A DNA stretch of 32,327 nt, taken from NCBI RefSeq assembly GCF_014654935.1, contig NZ_BNBF01000017.1:78405-110731 (forward strand). The letters run 5' to 3'. The notes below the pieces were generated by a model. The model saw only the letters and a program-made list of their open reading frames with translations, did not search any database and had not been told where the DNA came from. Positions 15,335 to 22,457 of this stretch are shown here, piece by piece. The DNA comes from Streptomyces capoamus. Lineage in GTDB: Bacteria; Actinomycetota; Actinomycetes; Streptomycetales; Streptomycetaceae. The translations under genes and the position numbers were made by a program. Position 1 is the first letter of the stretch; the number at the start of each line of letters is the position of its first letter.

Positions 15335-15949
15335 ATGACCACCCTGCCCGACCTCACCGCCCGCACCCCCGGCCTGCCCTGCCGACTCGACCCCGCCCCG
15401 TTCTTCAGCGACCAGGCCACCGAGCGGGCCGCAGCCGTACGCCTGTGCCGCGGCTGCCCCCTGCGCCCGCAGTGCGCCAGCTACGCCCTGGAGCAGCGCA
15501 TCCCACACGGCGTGTGGGGCGGCACCACCGCGGCCCAGCGACGCAGCTTCCACAACGGCCGCCCATGGCGGTTCGATGACGCCGGCCGGCTGCGCCTCGT
15601 ATGCGGCAGCGAGGACGCCTACCGCTCCCACCTCGGGTACGGGGAGCGGCCGTGCGACGAGTGCACGGCAGCGCACACCGCGCACGTGGAGGCCAAGCGG
15701 CGCCAGCGGCTCGCGGACGAGCACGCCCTCGGTGGGTCGGGCGTCGGCTACTTCCTCCACCGCCGGCTCGGTGAGCCCTCGTGCGAGGACTGCCGTGAGG
15801 CGCTGCGTCTGGAGCGCGCGGCGGCAGAACGGCGCCGCGCGGCCCGGCAGGGGCACGGACAGCCGCGTACGCGCTCCGGGACCTCCCGGGCCGCCAAACG
15901 CACCAGCGGCGCTCCTGCGGGCGCACAGCCCCTCCCCATCGCCAGCTGA
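15335..15949 (+). CDS. WhiB-family iron-sulfur protein with extra CxxC repeats
   Basis: A 204-residue product with a compact WhiB-like domain: PCRLDPAPFF (Cys16), LCRGCPLRPQC (Cys38, 41, 47) and the turn GVWGG. The four cysteines would hold a [4Fe-4S] cluster; Wbl proteins bind sigma factor region 4 and phage versions can interfere with host sporulation. After the basic QRR the protein continues with two similar Cys repeats, LVCGSEDAYRSHLGYGERPC/DEC and the degenerate YFLHRRLGEPSC/EDC, and a basic tail. This two-part extension makes it longer than most Wbl proteins (about 80-130 residues). GGGGAG lies upstream of the ATG. Confidence 0.85.
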   Translation: MTTLPDLTARTPGLPCRLDPAPFFSDQATERAAAVRLCRGCPLRPQCASYALEQRIPHGVWGGTTAAQRRSFHNGRPWRFDDAGRLRLVCGSEDAYRSHLGYGERPCDECTAAHTAHVEAKRRQRLADEHALGGSGVGYFLHRRLGEPSCEDCREALRLERAAAERRRAARQGHGQPRTRSGTSRAAKRTSGAPAGAQPLPIAS

Positions 15950-15969
15950 CCGAACGGAGGTCCACCACC

Positions 15970-16125
15970 ATGAACCGCCCCCGCTGCCCCCGCGGCCACT
16001 TCCTCCCCGCCGCCGGTACCTGCCGCTGCACCCGGCCCCGCATCGGCGCCGACCTATGGGGCCAGGGCCGCCGTATCCGGTCCCGCGAGATGACCACCGT
16101 GGACGTCGTGGGCGGCTACCTGTGA
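15970..16125 (+). CDS. Small Cys-rich protein (51 residues)
   Basis: ATG 15970 is preceded by GGAGG (15956-15960). The product opens MNRPRCPRGHFLPAAGTCRC, so cysteines and a histidine early in the chain could form a small zinc site, followed by a basic stretch RIRSREMTTVDVV. Its TGA overlaps the GTG start of the next gene. Function unknown. Confidence 0.6.
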   Translation: MNRPRCPRGHFLPAAGTCRCTRPRIGADLWGQGRRIRSREMTTVDVVGGYL

Positions 16126-16247
16126 TCGCCGTCGTCGCGTACGTCCTGCTGGTCACCGCCACCAGCGCCGTCACCCTCGCCCACTGGCTCTATCCGCCAT
16201 GGCGCCCCGCCCCGACCGACCAGACCCGGAAGGACCAGCCCACGTGA
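16122..16247 (+). CDS. Small single-TM protein (41 residues)
   Basis: GTG 16122 overlaps the upstream TGA and the stop overlaps the next GTG. The 41-residue product is a hydrophobic helix (VIAVVAYVLLVTATSAVTLA), followed by HWLYPPW and a short charged tail. It resembles membrane-anchored micro-proteins common in phage accessory regions. No function can be assigned. Confidence 0.5.
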   Translation: MIAVVAYVLLVTATSAVTLAHWLYPPWRPAPTDQTRKDQPT

Positions 16248-16759
16248 CTCACTCCAGCTCGGACGTGCTGGCCGTCGTCCGCGCCGTCGGTGCCCTGACA
16301 ACGCAGGTCAGACGCATCGCCGACGCCGTGACGACGCCCGTCACCCGTACCGACGTGGCCGCCGACGACGTACGGACGACGGCCGACGACGCGGACGCGC
16401 AGCGCACCGCCCGCCGCATCAGCCTGCGCAACCTGCTCGGCCGCGCCGCCGCCGGCCTTACCCCCGACGAGGACGCGCTCTTGCGCCAGCACACCGAGGC
16501 CGAGATCCGCGAGGCCGACACCGCGCGCGCCGTCGCTCGCTCGAACCTCCGGCACGTCCAGACGATCGTCCCCGAGATCGACCGACTCGCCGCCGAGCTG
16601 GAGCAGGCCCAGGCCGCCATCGAGCGCGTGCGCGCCGCAGCCAAGTGGGCCCGCCACCACCATCCCGGGCTGCGCCACGTTCACGACCGCCTGGCCGCCG
16701 CCCTCGCAGACGCCTCCGACGCACGACACCGCGAACTCACGACCCGCACCACCGCCTGA
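16244..16759 (+). CDS. Helical / coiled-coil hypothetical protein
   Basis: A 171-residue product from GTG 16244, strongly helical. Residues about 75-145 are charged and Ala/Glu/Arg-rich (LLRQHTEAEIREADTARAVA, EIDRLAAELEQAQAAIERVR), indicating a coiled coil. The C-terminal part KWARHHHPGLRHVHDRLAAA recurs in several Streptomyces phage proteins as a short shared tail. No catalytic motif is seen. Confidence 0.6.
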   Translation: MTHSSSDVLAVVRAVGALTTQVRRIADAVTTPVTRTDVAADDVRTTADDADAQRTARRISLRNLLGRAAAGLTPDEDALLRQHTEAEIREADTARAVARSNLRHVQTIVPEIDRLAAELEQAQAAIERVRAAAKWARHHHPGLRHVHDRLAAALADASDARHRELTTRTTA

Positions 16760-16772
16760 CAAGGAGCCACCC

Positions 16773-17192
16773 ATGACCCGCCCCCCGCAACGCATCCAGC
16801 GCAAGCGCACCCCCGGCTGGACAACCCCACTCGACGGCCAAGGCCGCGCAGCCAAGTACGTCGGCCGCGGCACCCGCTGGGGCAACCCCTGCACCCAAGT
16901 CCGCATGCCCGCCCTCGACGGCTCCGACTGGGAGCGCGAAGGCCGCCTCGGCAAGACCTCCGGCCAACAGCACGCCTACGTCCACCCCGACAAGACCATC
17001 ACCTGGCACCTCGTCCAGGACGCCACCCGCGAACAGGCCGTCGCCATGTTCCGCGACTGGCTCAACCAGCGGCCCGACCTCGCCCAGGCGGCGCGCACCG
17101 AACTCACCGGCCGGGACCTCATGTGCTGGTGCCCCCTCGACGAACCCTGCCACGCCGACGTCCTCCTGGAGATCGCCAACCAGCAGGCCTGA
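16773..17192 (+). CDS. DUF4326 protein, intact copy
   Basis: A 139-residue DUF4326 protein. Characteristic parts are RIQRKRTPGW near the N-terminus, YVGRGTRWGNPC in the centre, and LTGRDLMCWCPLDEPCHADVLLE at the C-terminus (conserved Cys, His and Asp). The family is widespread in phages and has no established activity; the conserved polar residues suggest an enzyme. AAGGAG precedes the ATG. A truncated second copy is found at 19905, and a 23-bp repeat follows this gene and precedes that one. Confidence 0.85.
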   Translation: MTRPPQRIQRKRTPGWTTPLDGQGRAAKYVGRGTRWGNPCTQVRMPALDGSDWEREGRLGKTSGQQHAYVHPDKTITWHLVQDATREQAVAMFRDWLNQRPDLAQAARTELTGRDLMCWCPLDEPCHADVLLEIANQQA

Positions 17193-17211
17193 GCACCACG
17201 TGACCAACACA

Positions 17212-17234
17212 CCAACTGACCCGCCAGTCAGTAA
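17212..17234. repeat. 23-bp direct repeat, copy 1 (with inner palindrome)
   Basis: This 23-bp element is identical to the copy at 19873-19895. It contains the inverted pair ACTGAC (17215-17220) and GTCAGT (17227-17232) around a 6-base spacer. It lies in the gap between the intact DUF4326 gene and the 17273 gene. It may be an operator, or a homology patch involved in the duplication of DUF4326 sequences. Confidence 0.65.
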
Positions 17235-17272
17235 CCAGCCTGACGGCCCGCCACCGCCACAAGGAGCAGACC

Positions 17273-18076
17273 ATGACCAGCAGCGAGCAGCAGCTCGACC
17301 TCGACGCCATCCAGACCAAGACCGCCGAACTCCGCCAGCGCATCGACCGCAAGAACCCGTGGCCGTCCGACAACGAGTCGCACTGGATGACCGAGGGCTG
17401 GAAGAACGGCACCCGCAACGCGCTCGACAAACTCCACACCGAAGCGCTCGTCGCCGAGATCCGCCGCCTCCGCGCCGAACTGGACGCCGAGCAGTCCGCC
17501 CACCGTTTCACCCTCCGCCAGCGCAACAACCGCAGCGAGCGGCTCCTGTACCTGCGGGACGTCGCCAAGTCGGGCCAGAAGGACTTGCTCGTCGAGGAGG
17601 CGCTGAACACGCTCGCCGCGTCGGTCACCGACCACTTGCCGGCCGACGCCGACGAAATGGCCGCCAGCCTCAAGCGGGACGGGTTCGGCGCCGACGAGAT
17701 CGCCGACATCTGTGGCCCCGGCGTCACCGCCGGCGAAGCCCCGGAGCCCACCCAGTTGCGGTGGGGCCTGGACGACGTCATGTGGGGCGACGACGACACC
17801 ATCACCGTCCTGCTGTCCGGGCCGGCCGGTGAGCCGTACTGGCTGGAGCTGGACCCCGAGCGGGCCGCCGCACTGCGAACGGACCTGGCCGGGCCGGACG
17901 GTGAGGAGGCCGACCGGTGCGGCGCCCGCCACCACCAGTACCCCGACACCGTGTGCACCGAGCCGCCCGGCCACTACCGGCGCGACGTCGACCCGCACGC
18001 CGGACCGCTCGTCATCGACGGCCGCGAGCGTGGGGGCGCGGCATGGGACGAACCCGCCGCTGACCGTCGGCCGTGA
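17273..18076 (+). CDS. Hypothetical multidomain protein
   Basis: A 267-residue protein with a strong AAGGAG upstream of ATG 17273. It has an N-terminal helical part (IQTKTAELRQRIDRKNPWPS, then EALVAEIRRLRAELDAEQ), a short segment DEMAASLKRDGFGADEIADI that recurs in the 19952-20779 protein, a beta-rich region (TITVLLSGPAGEPYWLELD), and a C-terminal part with spaced Cys and His (RCGARHHQYPDTVC, GHYRRDVDPHAGPL) likely to bind zinc. The mosaic of short modules is typical of Streptomyces phage accessory proteins. Function unknown. Confidence 0.65.
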   Translation: MTSSEQQLDLDAIQTKTAELRQRIDRKNPWPSDNESHWMTEGWKNGTRNALDKLHTEALVAEIRRLRAELDAEQSAHRFTLRQRNNRSERLLYLRDVAKSGQKDLLVEEALNTLAASVTDHLPADADEMAASLKRDGFGADEIADICGPGVTAGEAPEPTQLRWGLDDVMWGDDDTITVLLSGPAGEPYWLELDPERAAALRTDLAGPDGEEADRCGARHHQYPDTVCTEPPGHYRRDVDPHAGPLVIDGRERGGAAWDEPAADRRP

Positions 18077-18107
18077 CTGGCACACCACCACCGAACGGAG
18101 AACCCCG

Positions 18108-18770
18108 ATGACCGCAGCCACCGTCGTAGCCCACGGCTACACCATGCGCGACCTCGACGCATTCGCCCGCGCCGTCGTCATGAACAACCGCACCTGGTGG
18201 CCCGCAGGCGACCGCGACGACCTCCACGCCGCCGCCTGGCACGGCATCGTCGAACACCTCTGCACCACCGACACCCCGCCCAGCCGACGCGACTTGCTGG
18301 AGGCCGGCCGCCAAGCCCTCGTCCACGACGTGAAGGCCACGATGCGCCACCACGGCGCCCGCACAGACACGCGCAACAACGGCGCCCGGTACGCCACGTA
18401 CTGGGAATGGGCCGGCCGCGCGGTGCCCAGCGCCGAGGCCAGGATCGTCGAGCGCATCGCCCTGGAACAGATCCTGGCCGCGCTCACCCCCCGACAGCGA
18501 GAAGCGTTCACCGCGCTCGCAGCGACGGGCGACTACCCGGACGCGGCTCGCCTCCTCGACATCGAGGACCAGACGTTCCGGTCCCTGATCGGCCGGGCGC
18601 GGGGAGCGTTCCGGGGCCTGTGGCACGAAGGCGAGCAGCCCTCCCGGCATTGGGGATGCGACCGGCGGGCCGGCTCCGTGCGCGGAACCGTCGGCAAGGG
18701 CGAGTCGGCTGTCGCCAACCTGCGGCGCCGTCAACGCGCTGCCGCGAAGAACGCGACTGCCCCCGCATGA
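18108..18770 (+). CDS. Sigma-70-like / region-4 HTH protein
   Basis: A 220-residue protein. The C-terminal half of its core has a sigma region-4-type HTH: EQILAALTPRQREAFTALAA, then YPDAARLLDIEDQTFRSLIG. The N-terminal half (RDLDAFARAVVMNNRTWWPA to LLEAGRQALVHDVKA) has the size and helical character of region 2 but weak similarity. A basic tail (HWGCDRRAGSVRG onward) follows. It may be a diverged sigma factor or phage transcription regulator. ACGGAGA precedes ATG 18108, and a hairpin lies downstream. Confidence 0.65.
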   Translation: MTAATVVAHGYTMRDLDAFARAVVMNNRTWWPAGDRDDLHAAAWHGIVEHLCTTDTPPSRRDLLEAGRQALVHDVKATMRHHGARTDTRNNGARYATYWEWAGRAVPSAEARIVERIALEQILAALTPRQREAFTALAATGDYPDAARLLDIEDQTFRSLIGRARGAFRGLWHEGEQPSRHWGCDRRAGSVRGTVGKGESAVANLRRRQRAAAKNATAPA

Positions 18771-18789
18771 CTCACCACCTGAACACGCA

Positions 18790-18818
18790 GCCCGGCGCTG
18801 TCGATAGCAGCGCCGGGC
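18790..18818. terminator. Hairpin after the sigma-like gene
   Basis: GCCCGGCGCTG (18790-18800) and CAGCGCCGGGC (18808-18818) are perfect 11-bp arms with a 7-base loop. The element fills most of the gap between the sigma-like gene and the next rightward gene. No T-tract follows. Confidence 0.65.
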
Positions 18819-18849
18819 CTGCCCACACCGTACCGACCCTGGAGCAACC

Positions 18850-19392
18850 ATGACCCAGCCCGACCCCGACCTCCGCGACCGCATCGCCGCCGCACTGTAC
18901 GAGCGGGAGCGGCCGCCGCGAGACCCGCAGTGGTCCGCCGCCTGCACGATGGACCGGGAGACGTTCGAGGAGATGGCCGACGCGGTCCTGGCCGTGCTGC
19001 CCGAACCCGCCGACCGGGCTACCGTCCTCAACGCCGCTGCGCAGCACCTGTACACCGCGCTGTTCCCCGCCGTGTACGACGACATGGGGCAGAAGGCTGC
19101 GGAGGGCGTCCAGCGTGCCGTGTCCGAGCTGCGCCGGTTGGCTGGCGAGACACCAGCCGACACCGAGGCGCCGTGCCCCGACCCGATCGAGTGCAGCCAC
19201 GAAGCCGCACTGGGCGAGGCCGAAGCTGAGGCGGAGCGCCAGTTGGCCGCGGTCCAGCGCGTCCGCCGCGTCCTGGAGGTAGAGCCTGTTCTGAACCGCT
19301 CCGCGCTGGAGTACCGGGGCCTGATCCTCGACGCCCTGACGGGCACCCAGCCCGCCGCCGGGGCGCGGCAGGACGGGGCGCAGCAGTCATGA
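18850..19392 (+). CDS. Hypothetical phage accessory protein
   Basis: A 180-residue protein beginning LRDRIAAALYERERPP, with DRETFEEMADAVLAVLPEPA following; similar openings recur in many Streptomyces phage and prophage proteins, from memory. The middle is helical (MGQKAAEGVQRAVSELRRLA), and a CPDPIECSHEAA stretch leads into a Glu/Ala-rich helix. It has no recognised catalytic motif. Its stop overlaps the next ATG. Confidence 0.6.
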   Translation: MTQPDPDLRDRIAAALYERERPPRDPQWSAACTMDRETFEEMADAVLAVLPEPADRATVLNAAAQHLYTALFPAVYDDMGQKAAEGVQRAVSELRRLAGETPADTEAPCPDPIECSHEAALGEAEAEAERQLAAVQRVRRVLEVEPVLNRSALEYRGLILDALTGTQPAAGARQDGAQQS

Positions 19393-19847
19393 CCAACACG
19401 CTCCCGCCCCGCACCAACACCCCCGACCGCGTCACCACCAACGACGAAGGCCGCAAGGTCACCACCGTCACCCTCAAGCGCTGCTGCAACGGATGCGGTG
19501 AGTACCTCGGCGACGCCGACAACCGCGACGTCGACGCCCATGGCAACCTCACCGACGTCCGCGCCGAATGCGACCACTGCCGGCCACTCGTCGAGCTGGA
19601 GGCCGCGGGCTGCAAGACGTGGGAGCTGACCCCGCGCAGCTTCAGCCGCGTCGCGAACGAGATCGACCGGCTCCGGCCATGGGTCTTCACCAAGGGCTAC
19701 TGGCAGAACGTCGACGACAAGCTCCAGGTCGTAGGCCTCCGCATCGGCGAACGCCCGAACCACGTCGTCGCATTCTTCGGCGACTGGATCATCCGCCACC
19801 TCGACGGCCACTTCACCGTCCACAAGGCCCCGCAGCCGACTGCCTGA
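19389..19847 (+). CDS. Zinc-ribbon hypothetical protein
   Basis: A 152-residue protein with a probable four-cysteine zinc site: RCCNGCGEYLGDAD, and AECDHCRPLVELE about 30 residues later. After a middle helical part, the C-terminal region (GDWIIRHLDGHFTVHKAP) looks like a small beta domain with aromatic residues. It is coupled to the preceding gene by ATGA. Function unknown. Confidence 0.6.
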   Translation: MTNTLPPRTNTPDRVTTNDEGRKVTTVTLKRCCNGCGEYLGDADNRDVDAHGNLTDVRAECDHCRPLVELEAAGCKTWELTPRSFSRVANEIDRLRPWVFTKGYWQNVDDKLQVVGLRIGERPNHVVAFFGDWIIRHLDGHFTVHKAPQPTA

Positions 19848-19872
19848 CCGCCGCACCTCCTGACCAGAGCAC

Positions 19873-19895
19873 CCAACTGACCCGCCAGTCAGTAA
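19873..19895. repeat. 23-bp direct repeat, copy 2
   Basis: Identical to 17212-17234, with the same ACTGAC...GTCAGT palindrome (19877-19882 and 19888-19893). Here it lies a few bases upstream of the ribosome binding site and start of a truncated DUF4326 copy, whereas copy 1 lies downstream of the intact DUF4326 gene. Such placement suggests that the repeat travelled with, or helped create, the DUF4326 duplication. Confidence 0.65.
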
Positions 19896-19904
19896 GGAGT
19901 GAAC

Positions 19905-20075
19905 ATGACCACCGACCAGCCCCGCCGCATCCAACGCCGCCGCACCAAGGGATGGCAGGCGCCGCTCGACACGCAGGGCCGCAAGCCCGTGCCGGACATG
20001 CCGACGCGAGCAGTGGGGCCGCAAGCGCCAGTGACAGACCACCTACCGACTACCTCTCACACCCCTGGAGCCCCG
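19905..20075 (+). pseudogene. Truncated DUF4326 remnant
   Basis: ATG 19905 begins RRIQRRRTKGWQAPLDTQGR, clearly the N-terminus of a DUF4326 protein as at 16773 (RIQRKRTPGW, PLDGQGR). After about 30 residues similarity stops: the YVGRGTRWGNP core and the C-terminal CWCPLDEPCHADV are absent. The frame continues as unrelated Pro/Thr-rich sequence beyond 20075. An internal deletion joining the DUF4326 start to unrelated downstream DNA explains this. The end coordinate is approximate. Confidence 0.65.
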
Positions 20076-20779
20076 ATGAACCAGCCCGAATCACCCCCGC
20101 CGAACGGCAGCGGGCCATCGCCCTGCTCGAAGCCGTCGCCTTCCTCCGGACCGCCCACTACCGGGACGGCCTCACCGTGCAGGAGATCGGTGCCGCGCTG
20201 CTGCACACCGCGGACGACGCGGACCCGATGGCCGCGAGCCTGTTCCGGGACGGCAACGGGCCCGACGAGATTGCCGCGATGCTGGCTGCCGTCGAGCCCG
20301 CGGTGCAGTCGCCCGCCGACCGGGCCGCCGAGGAGCTGGCCAAGCACTTCGCCCAAGCCATCTGGGCCTTGAAGTCCCCGCCGCCGCCCGGCTCGGAGCA
20401 CTACCGGTCTGGCTGGGATGACGGGCTGGAGGCCGCGATCGACGCCGCGCGGGACGTGCTGCTGCGTCGGCTGGCTGGCGAGCAGCCCACGAACAGCGAG
20501 GCGCGGCCCGACGACACGATCCACGCCTGCCCCGGCCGGTGGGGCGGCCCGTCCTGCCGCTGCTTCGACAAGGAGCAGCCCACGAACAGCGAGGCGCGGG
20601 ACGCGCCGGATCAGGTCGTCGCCTACGTCCTCGCCGAACGGGTCGACCTCCACTGCCCTCGGTGCGCGCCCACACCCACCGGTGACGTGTGGACGCCTGT
20701 GACTGCCGAGGAGTTGGAGGACGGCGGCATCTGCACGGTCTGCGGCAGGGACGTCCTGATCCCGGCGCCGTCCGTCTGA
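19952..20779 (+). CDS. Hypothetical protein with uncertain start (possible frameshift near 20088)
   Basis: The open frame ends at 20779, but its start is unclear. The convincing protein begins ITPAERQRAIALLEAVAFLR (from about 20090). The first in-frame ATG upstream is 19952, giving 275 residues, but the N-terminal 46 look like out-of-frame sequence across the DUF4326 remnant. A more natural start, ATG 20076 after GGAG, reads MNQPE in another frame, and one missing base near 20088 would join it to the main frame. The protein carries DPMAASLFRDGNGPDEIAAM, related to the 17273 protein, a duplicated EQPTNSEAR segment and C-terminal CPRC/CTVC zinc-ribbon cysteines. Confidence 0.5.
   Translation: MAGAARHAGPQARAGHADASSGAASASDRPPTDYLSHPWSPDEPARITPAERQRAIALLEAVAFLRTAHYRDGLTVQEIGAALLHTADDADPMAASLFRDGNGPDEIAAMLAAVEPAVQSPADRAAEELAKHFAQAIWALKSPPPPGSEHYRSGWDDGLEAAIDAARDVLLRRLAGEQPTNSEARPDDTIHACPGRWGGPSCRCFDKEQPTNSEARDAPDQVVAYVLAERVDLHCPRCAPTPTGDVWTPVTAEELEDGGICTVCGRDVLIPAPSV
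20480..20599 (+). repeat. Intragenic 27-bp direct repeat pair
   Basis: An exact 27-bp sequence occurs at 20480-20506 and 20573-20599, 93 bases apart and in the same frame, so it encodes EQPTNSEAR twice around DDTIHACPGRWGGPSC. Recombination between copies would delete exactly 31 codons without shifting frame. It is probably a recent internal duplication. Confidence 0.65.
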
Positions 20780-20793
20780 CCGCCAGCCTGCCG

Positions 20794-20817
20794 GGGGTCG
20801 TGCCCGTCCACGACCCC
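20794..20817. terminator. Hairpin after the 20779 gene
   Basis: GGGGTCGTG (20794-20802) and CACGACCCC (20809-20817) form a perfect 9-bp stem with a 6-base loop, 15 bases after the stop codon at 20779. The next gene starts at 20940, so a new promoter may lie in 20818-20939, where I see no convincing consensus. Confidence 0.6.
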
Positions 20818-20939
20818 ACGGCGGGCCGCTACGGGGCCACACACGGCCTCACAGGGGTTCGCGCGGCTCACGCAACGCCGAACCCGCCCACAAGCCCGGA
20901 GACGGGCGCACAGCCAATCCAGAACCAGGAGCACTCACC

Positions 20940-21422
20940 ATGGGACAGTCCACCAACGCCATGCTCGTCTACGGCTACCACCTCGGCGGCGGCGACAGCG
21001 ACTGGCTCGTCCAAGACGCCGGCGAGTTCGGCGAACTCCCCGCACTCGACTGGTACAACGCAGACGACGAGGACGGCGACGACTTCATCACGGCCGCAGA
21101 GAAGCGCCTCCTCGCCCAACTCGCCGACTTCACCGAGACCGACTGGCAGGTCGACGGCTACTTCGAACGGGAGCGCGCAGCGAAGGCCCGCCTCGGCGTC
21201 GAGTTCGAAAGCCACTGCTCCGGCGACTACCCGATGTACCTCCTCATCGCGAAGGGCATCACCGCCTACCGAGGTGGCGTCAAGCCCATCGACTTCGTTG
21301 CCCTCCAGGCCGAGGTGACGCAGGCCGACGCTGACGCCAAGCTGCGCGCTGCTCTCGACGCCCTGGGGCTTCGGCCGACCCAGGAGCGGGCGCAGTGGCT
21401 GCTGTGCTCGTACTGGGGCTGA
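20940..21422 (+). CDS. Hypothetical acidic protein
   Basis: A 160-residue acidic protein starting GQSTNAMLVYGYHLGGGDSD after an AGGAG. It has an Asp/Glu-rich segment (NADDEDGDDFITAAEKRLLA), aromatic-rich strands and the segment FESHCSGDYPMYLLIAKGIT, typical of a family I associate with Streptomyces phages and prophages without known function. No membrane segment or catalytic motif is seen. The high acidity would be compatible with binding a basic partner or mimicking DNA, but there is no direct evidence. Confidence 0.65.
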   Translation: MGQSTNAMLVYGYHLGGGDSDWLVQDAGEFGELPALDWYNADDEDGDDFITAAEKRLLAQLADFTETDWQVDGYFERERAAKARLGVEFESHCSGDYPMYLLIAKGITAYRGGVKPIDFVALQAEVTQADADAKLRAALDALGLRPTQERAQWLLCSYWG

Positions 21423-21502
21423 TCCGCTTCCCGGGCCGCCGCACCCACGCGGCGGCCCGCCCAGCCGTAGCCCGCACCCCGCCCACCACCAGGAGCAGAC
21501 CC

Positions 21503-21742
21503 GTGACCGACACCCCGACCCCCGCCCCCGGCCAGATCTGGCAGGACAACGACCCCCGCGGCTACGGCCGCAAGCTGCTGATCGAGCGCACCGACCAGAC
21601 CCATGCCACCATGTGCCAAGTCGCCCTCACCCCGGCCGGCGAACCCGTGCCGCTGCCCGGCGTCCGCCGCACCCGCATCCGACTCGACCGCCTCCGGCCC
21701 ACCAGCACCGGCTACCGGTACATCAGCGGAGGCCAGCAGTGA
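21503..21742 (+). CDS. Small beta-rich hypothetical protein
   Basis: A 79-residue protein from GTG 21503, with AGGAG upstream. It reads APGQIWQDNDPRGYGRKLLI, followed by TMCQVALTPAGEPVPL and RIRLDRLRPTSTGYRYI. The pattern PGQIWxDxDPR with IRLDRLRP resembles a small SH3-like fold family in actinophages, often next to HNH or DUF2493 genes. Function unknown. The stop overlaps the next GTG. Confidence 0.6.
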   Translation: MTDTPTPAPGQIWQDNDPRGYGRKLLIERTDQTHATMCQVALTPAGEPVPLPGVRRTRIRLDRLRPTSTGYRYISGGQQ

Positions 21743-22122
21743 CCGCGCCCTACCGGATTCTCGTCACCGGCAGCCGAACATGGACCGACGTCGGCGCCAT
21801 CCAGAAGGCCCTCGCCAAAGCCGTTGAGGCCATCCCCGCCGACCGGCAGATCATCGTGGTCCACGGCGCCTGCCCCAACGGAGCCGACGCCATCGCCGAC
21901 CAGTGGGCACGCCAGTACGGCGCCACCGTCGAACGCCACCCCGCGAACTGGCGACCCAACGGCGTCCTCGACCGCGCGGCCGGCTACCGCCGCAACGCCG
22001 AGATGGTGCTGAGCGGAGCCGACCTGTGCCTCGCCTTCATCCGCAACATCAGCCCCGGAGCGACCCACTGCGCAGCCACCGCGGAGCGAGCCGGCATCCC
22101 CGTCCGGAGGTTCACCGCATGA
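21739..22122 (+). CDS. SLOG-superfamily / DUF2493 (YspA-like) protein
   Basis: A 127-residue protein with a Rossmann-like nucleotide-binding signature: YRILVTGSRTW at the N-terminus, IIVVHGACPNGADAIADQWA, HPANWRP, AAGYRRNAEMV and the final ATAERAGIPVRRF. These match DUF2493/SLOG proteins, related to the DprA/LOG fold and thought to bind nucleotides or nucleotide-like ligands. Some SLOG relatives act in phage-defence signalling; phage-borne copies may interfere with it, which is inference. GTG 21739 overlaps the upstream stop. Confidence 0.8.
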   Translation: MTAPYRILVTGSRTWTDVGAIQKALAKAVEAIPADRQIIVVHGACPNGADAIADQWARQYGATVERHPANWRPNGVLDRAAGYRRNAEMVLSGADLCLAFIRNISPGATHCAATAERAGIPVRRFTA

Positions 22123-22457
22123 CCGACCGCATCCCCCTCGATCACCTCACCAGCGACCAGTACGACCAGCTGTGCGACCGACTCGCGAACCTCGAACGGC
22201 AGCTCGCCGACTACGAAAACCGGATCATCTGGCACAGCACCTGCGAGAGCTGCGCCCGCACCCTCGACTCCGCCATCCGTGAGACCGAGCGAGCTGAGCG
22301 CGCCGAGGCGGCCATCGCCCGGGTGCGCACCCTCGCCGAACAGTGGCAGGCCAGCGTCCGCCCCGGCGAACCCCACCCCGCCGCAGCAGCCATCCTCGCC
22401 GCCCTCAACCAGCCCGAGTCGGCGGCAGCGACCGAAGCGACCGAGCACCCCGCTTGA
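22119..22457 (+). CDS. Helical hypothetical protein
   Basis: A 112-residue protein, mainly helical: DQYDQLCDRLANLERQLADY in the first half, a CESCARTLDSAI knuckle and a coiled-coil-like ERAERAEAAIARVRTLAEQW. The ending (HPAAAAILAALNQPE) recurs in many Streptomyces phage accessory proteins. ATG overlaps the preceding stop. No activity can be assigned. Confidence 0.6.
   Translation: MTDRIPLDHLTSDQYDQLCDRLANLERQLADYENRIIWHSTCESCARTLDSAIRETERAERAEAAIARVRTLAEQWQASVRPGEPHPAAAAILAALNQPESAAATEATEHPA

Noticed and set aside
18012..20042. A 676-codon open frame on the minus strand, with similar long minus-strand frames at 8343-9890, 11449-12720, 13421-14533 and 5049-6266
   Set aside because: They lie opposite well-supported genes with recognisable domains, are rich in Ala, Gly, Arg and Val in the way antisense high-GC DNA is, and lack recognisable domains. 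They are antisense shadows.
20085..20092. Programmed -1 ribosomal frameshift at the start of the 20779 gene
   Set aside because: There is no slippery heptamer of the X-XXY-YYZ type and no clear downstream pseudoknot; a one-base deletion or a different start explains the data better.
10505..21733. GGTACATCAGCGG found near 10506 and 21718
   Set aside because: A 13-base match coding for RYISGG in two unrelated genes; no flanking similarity, so probably coincidence.
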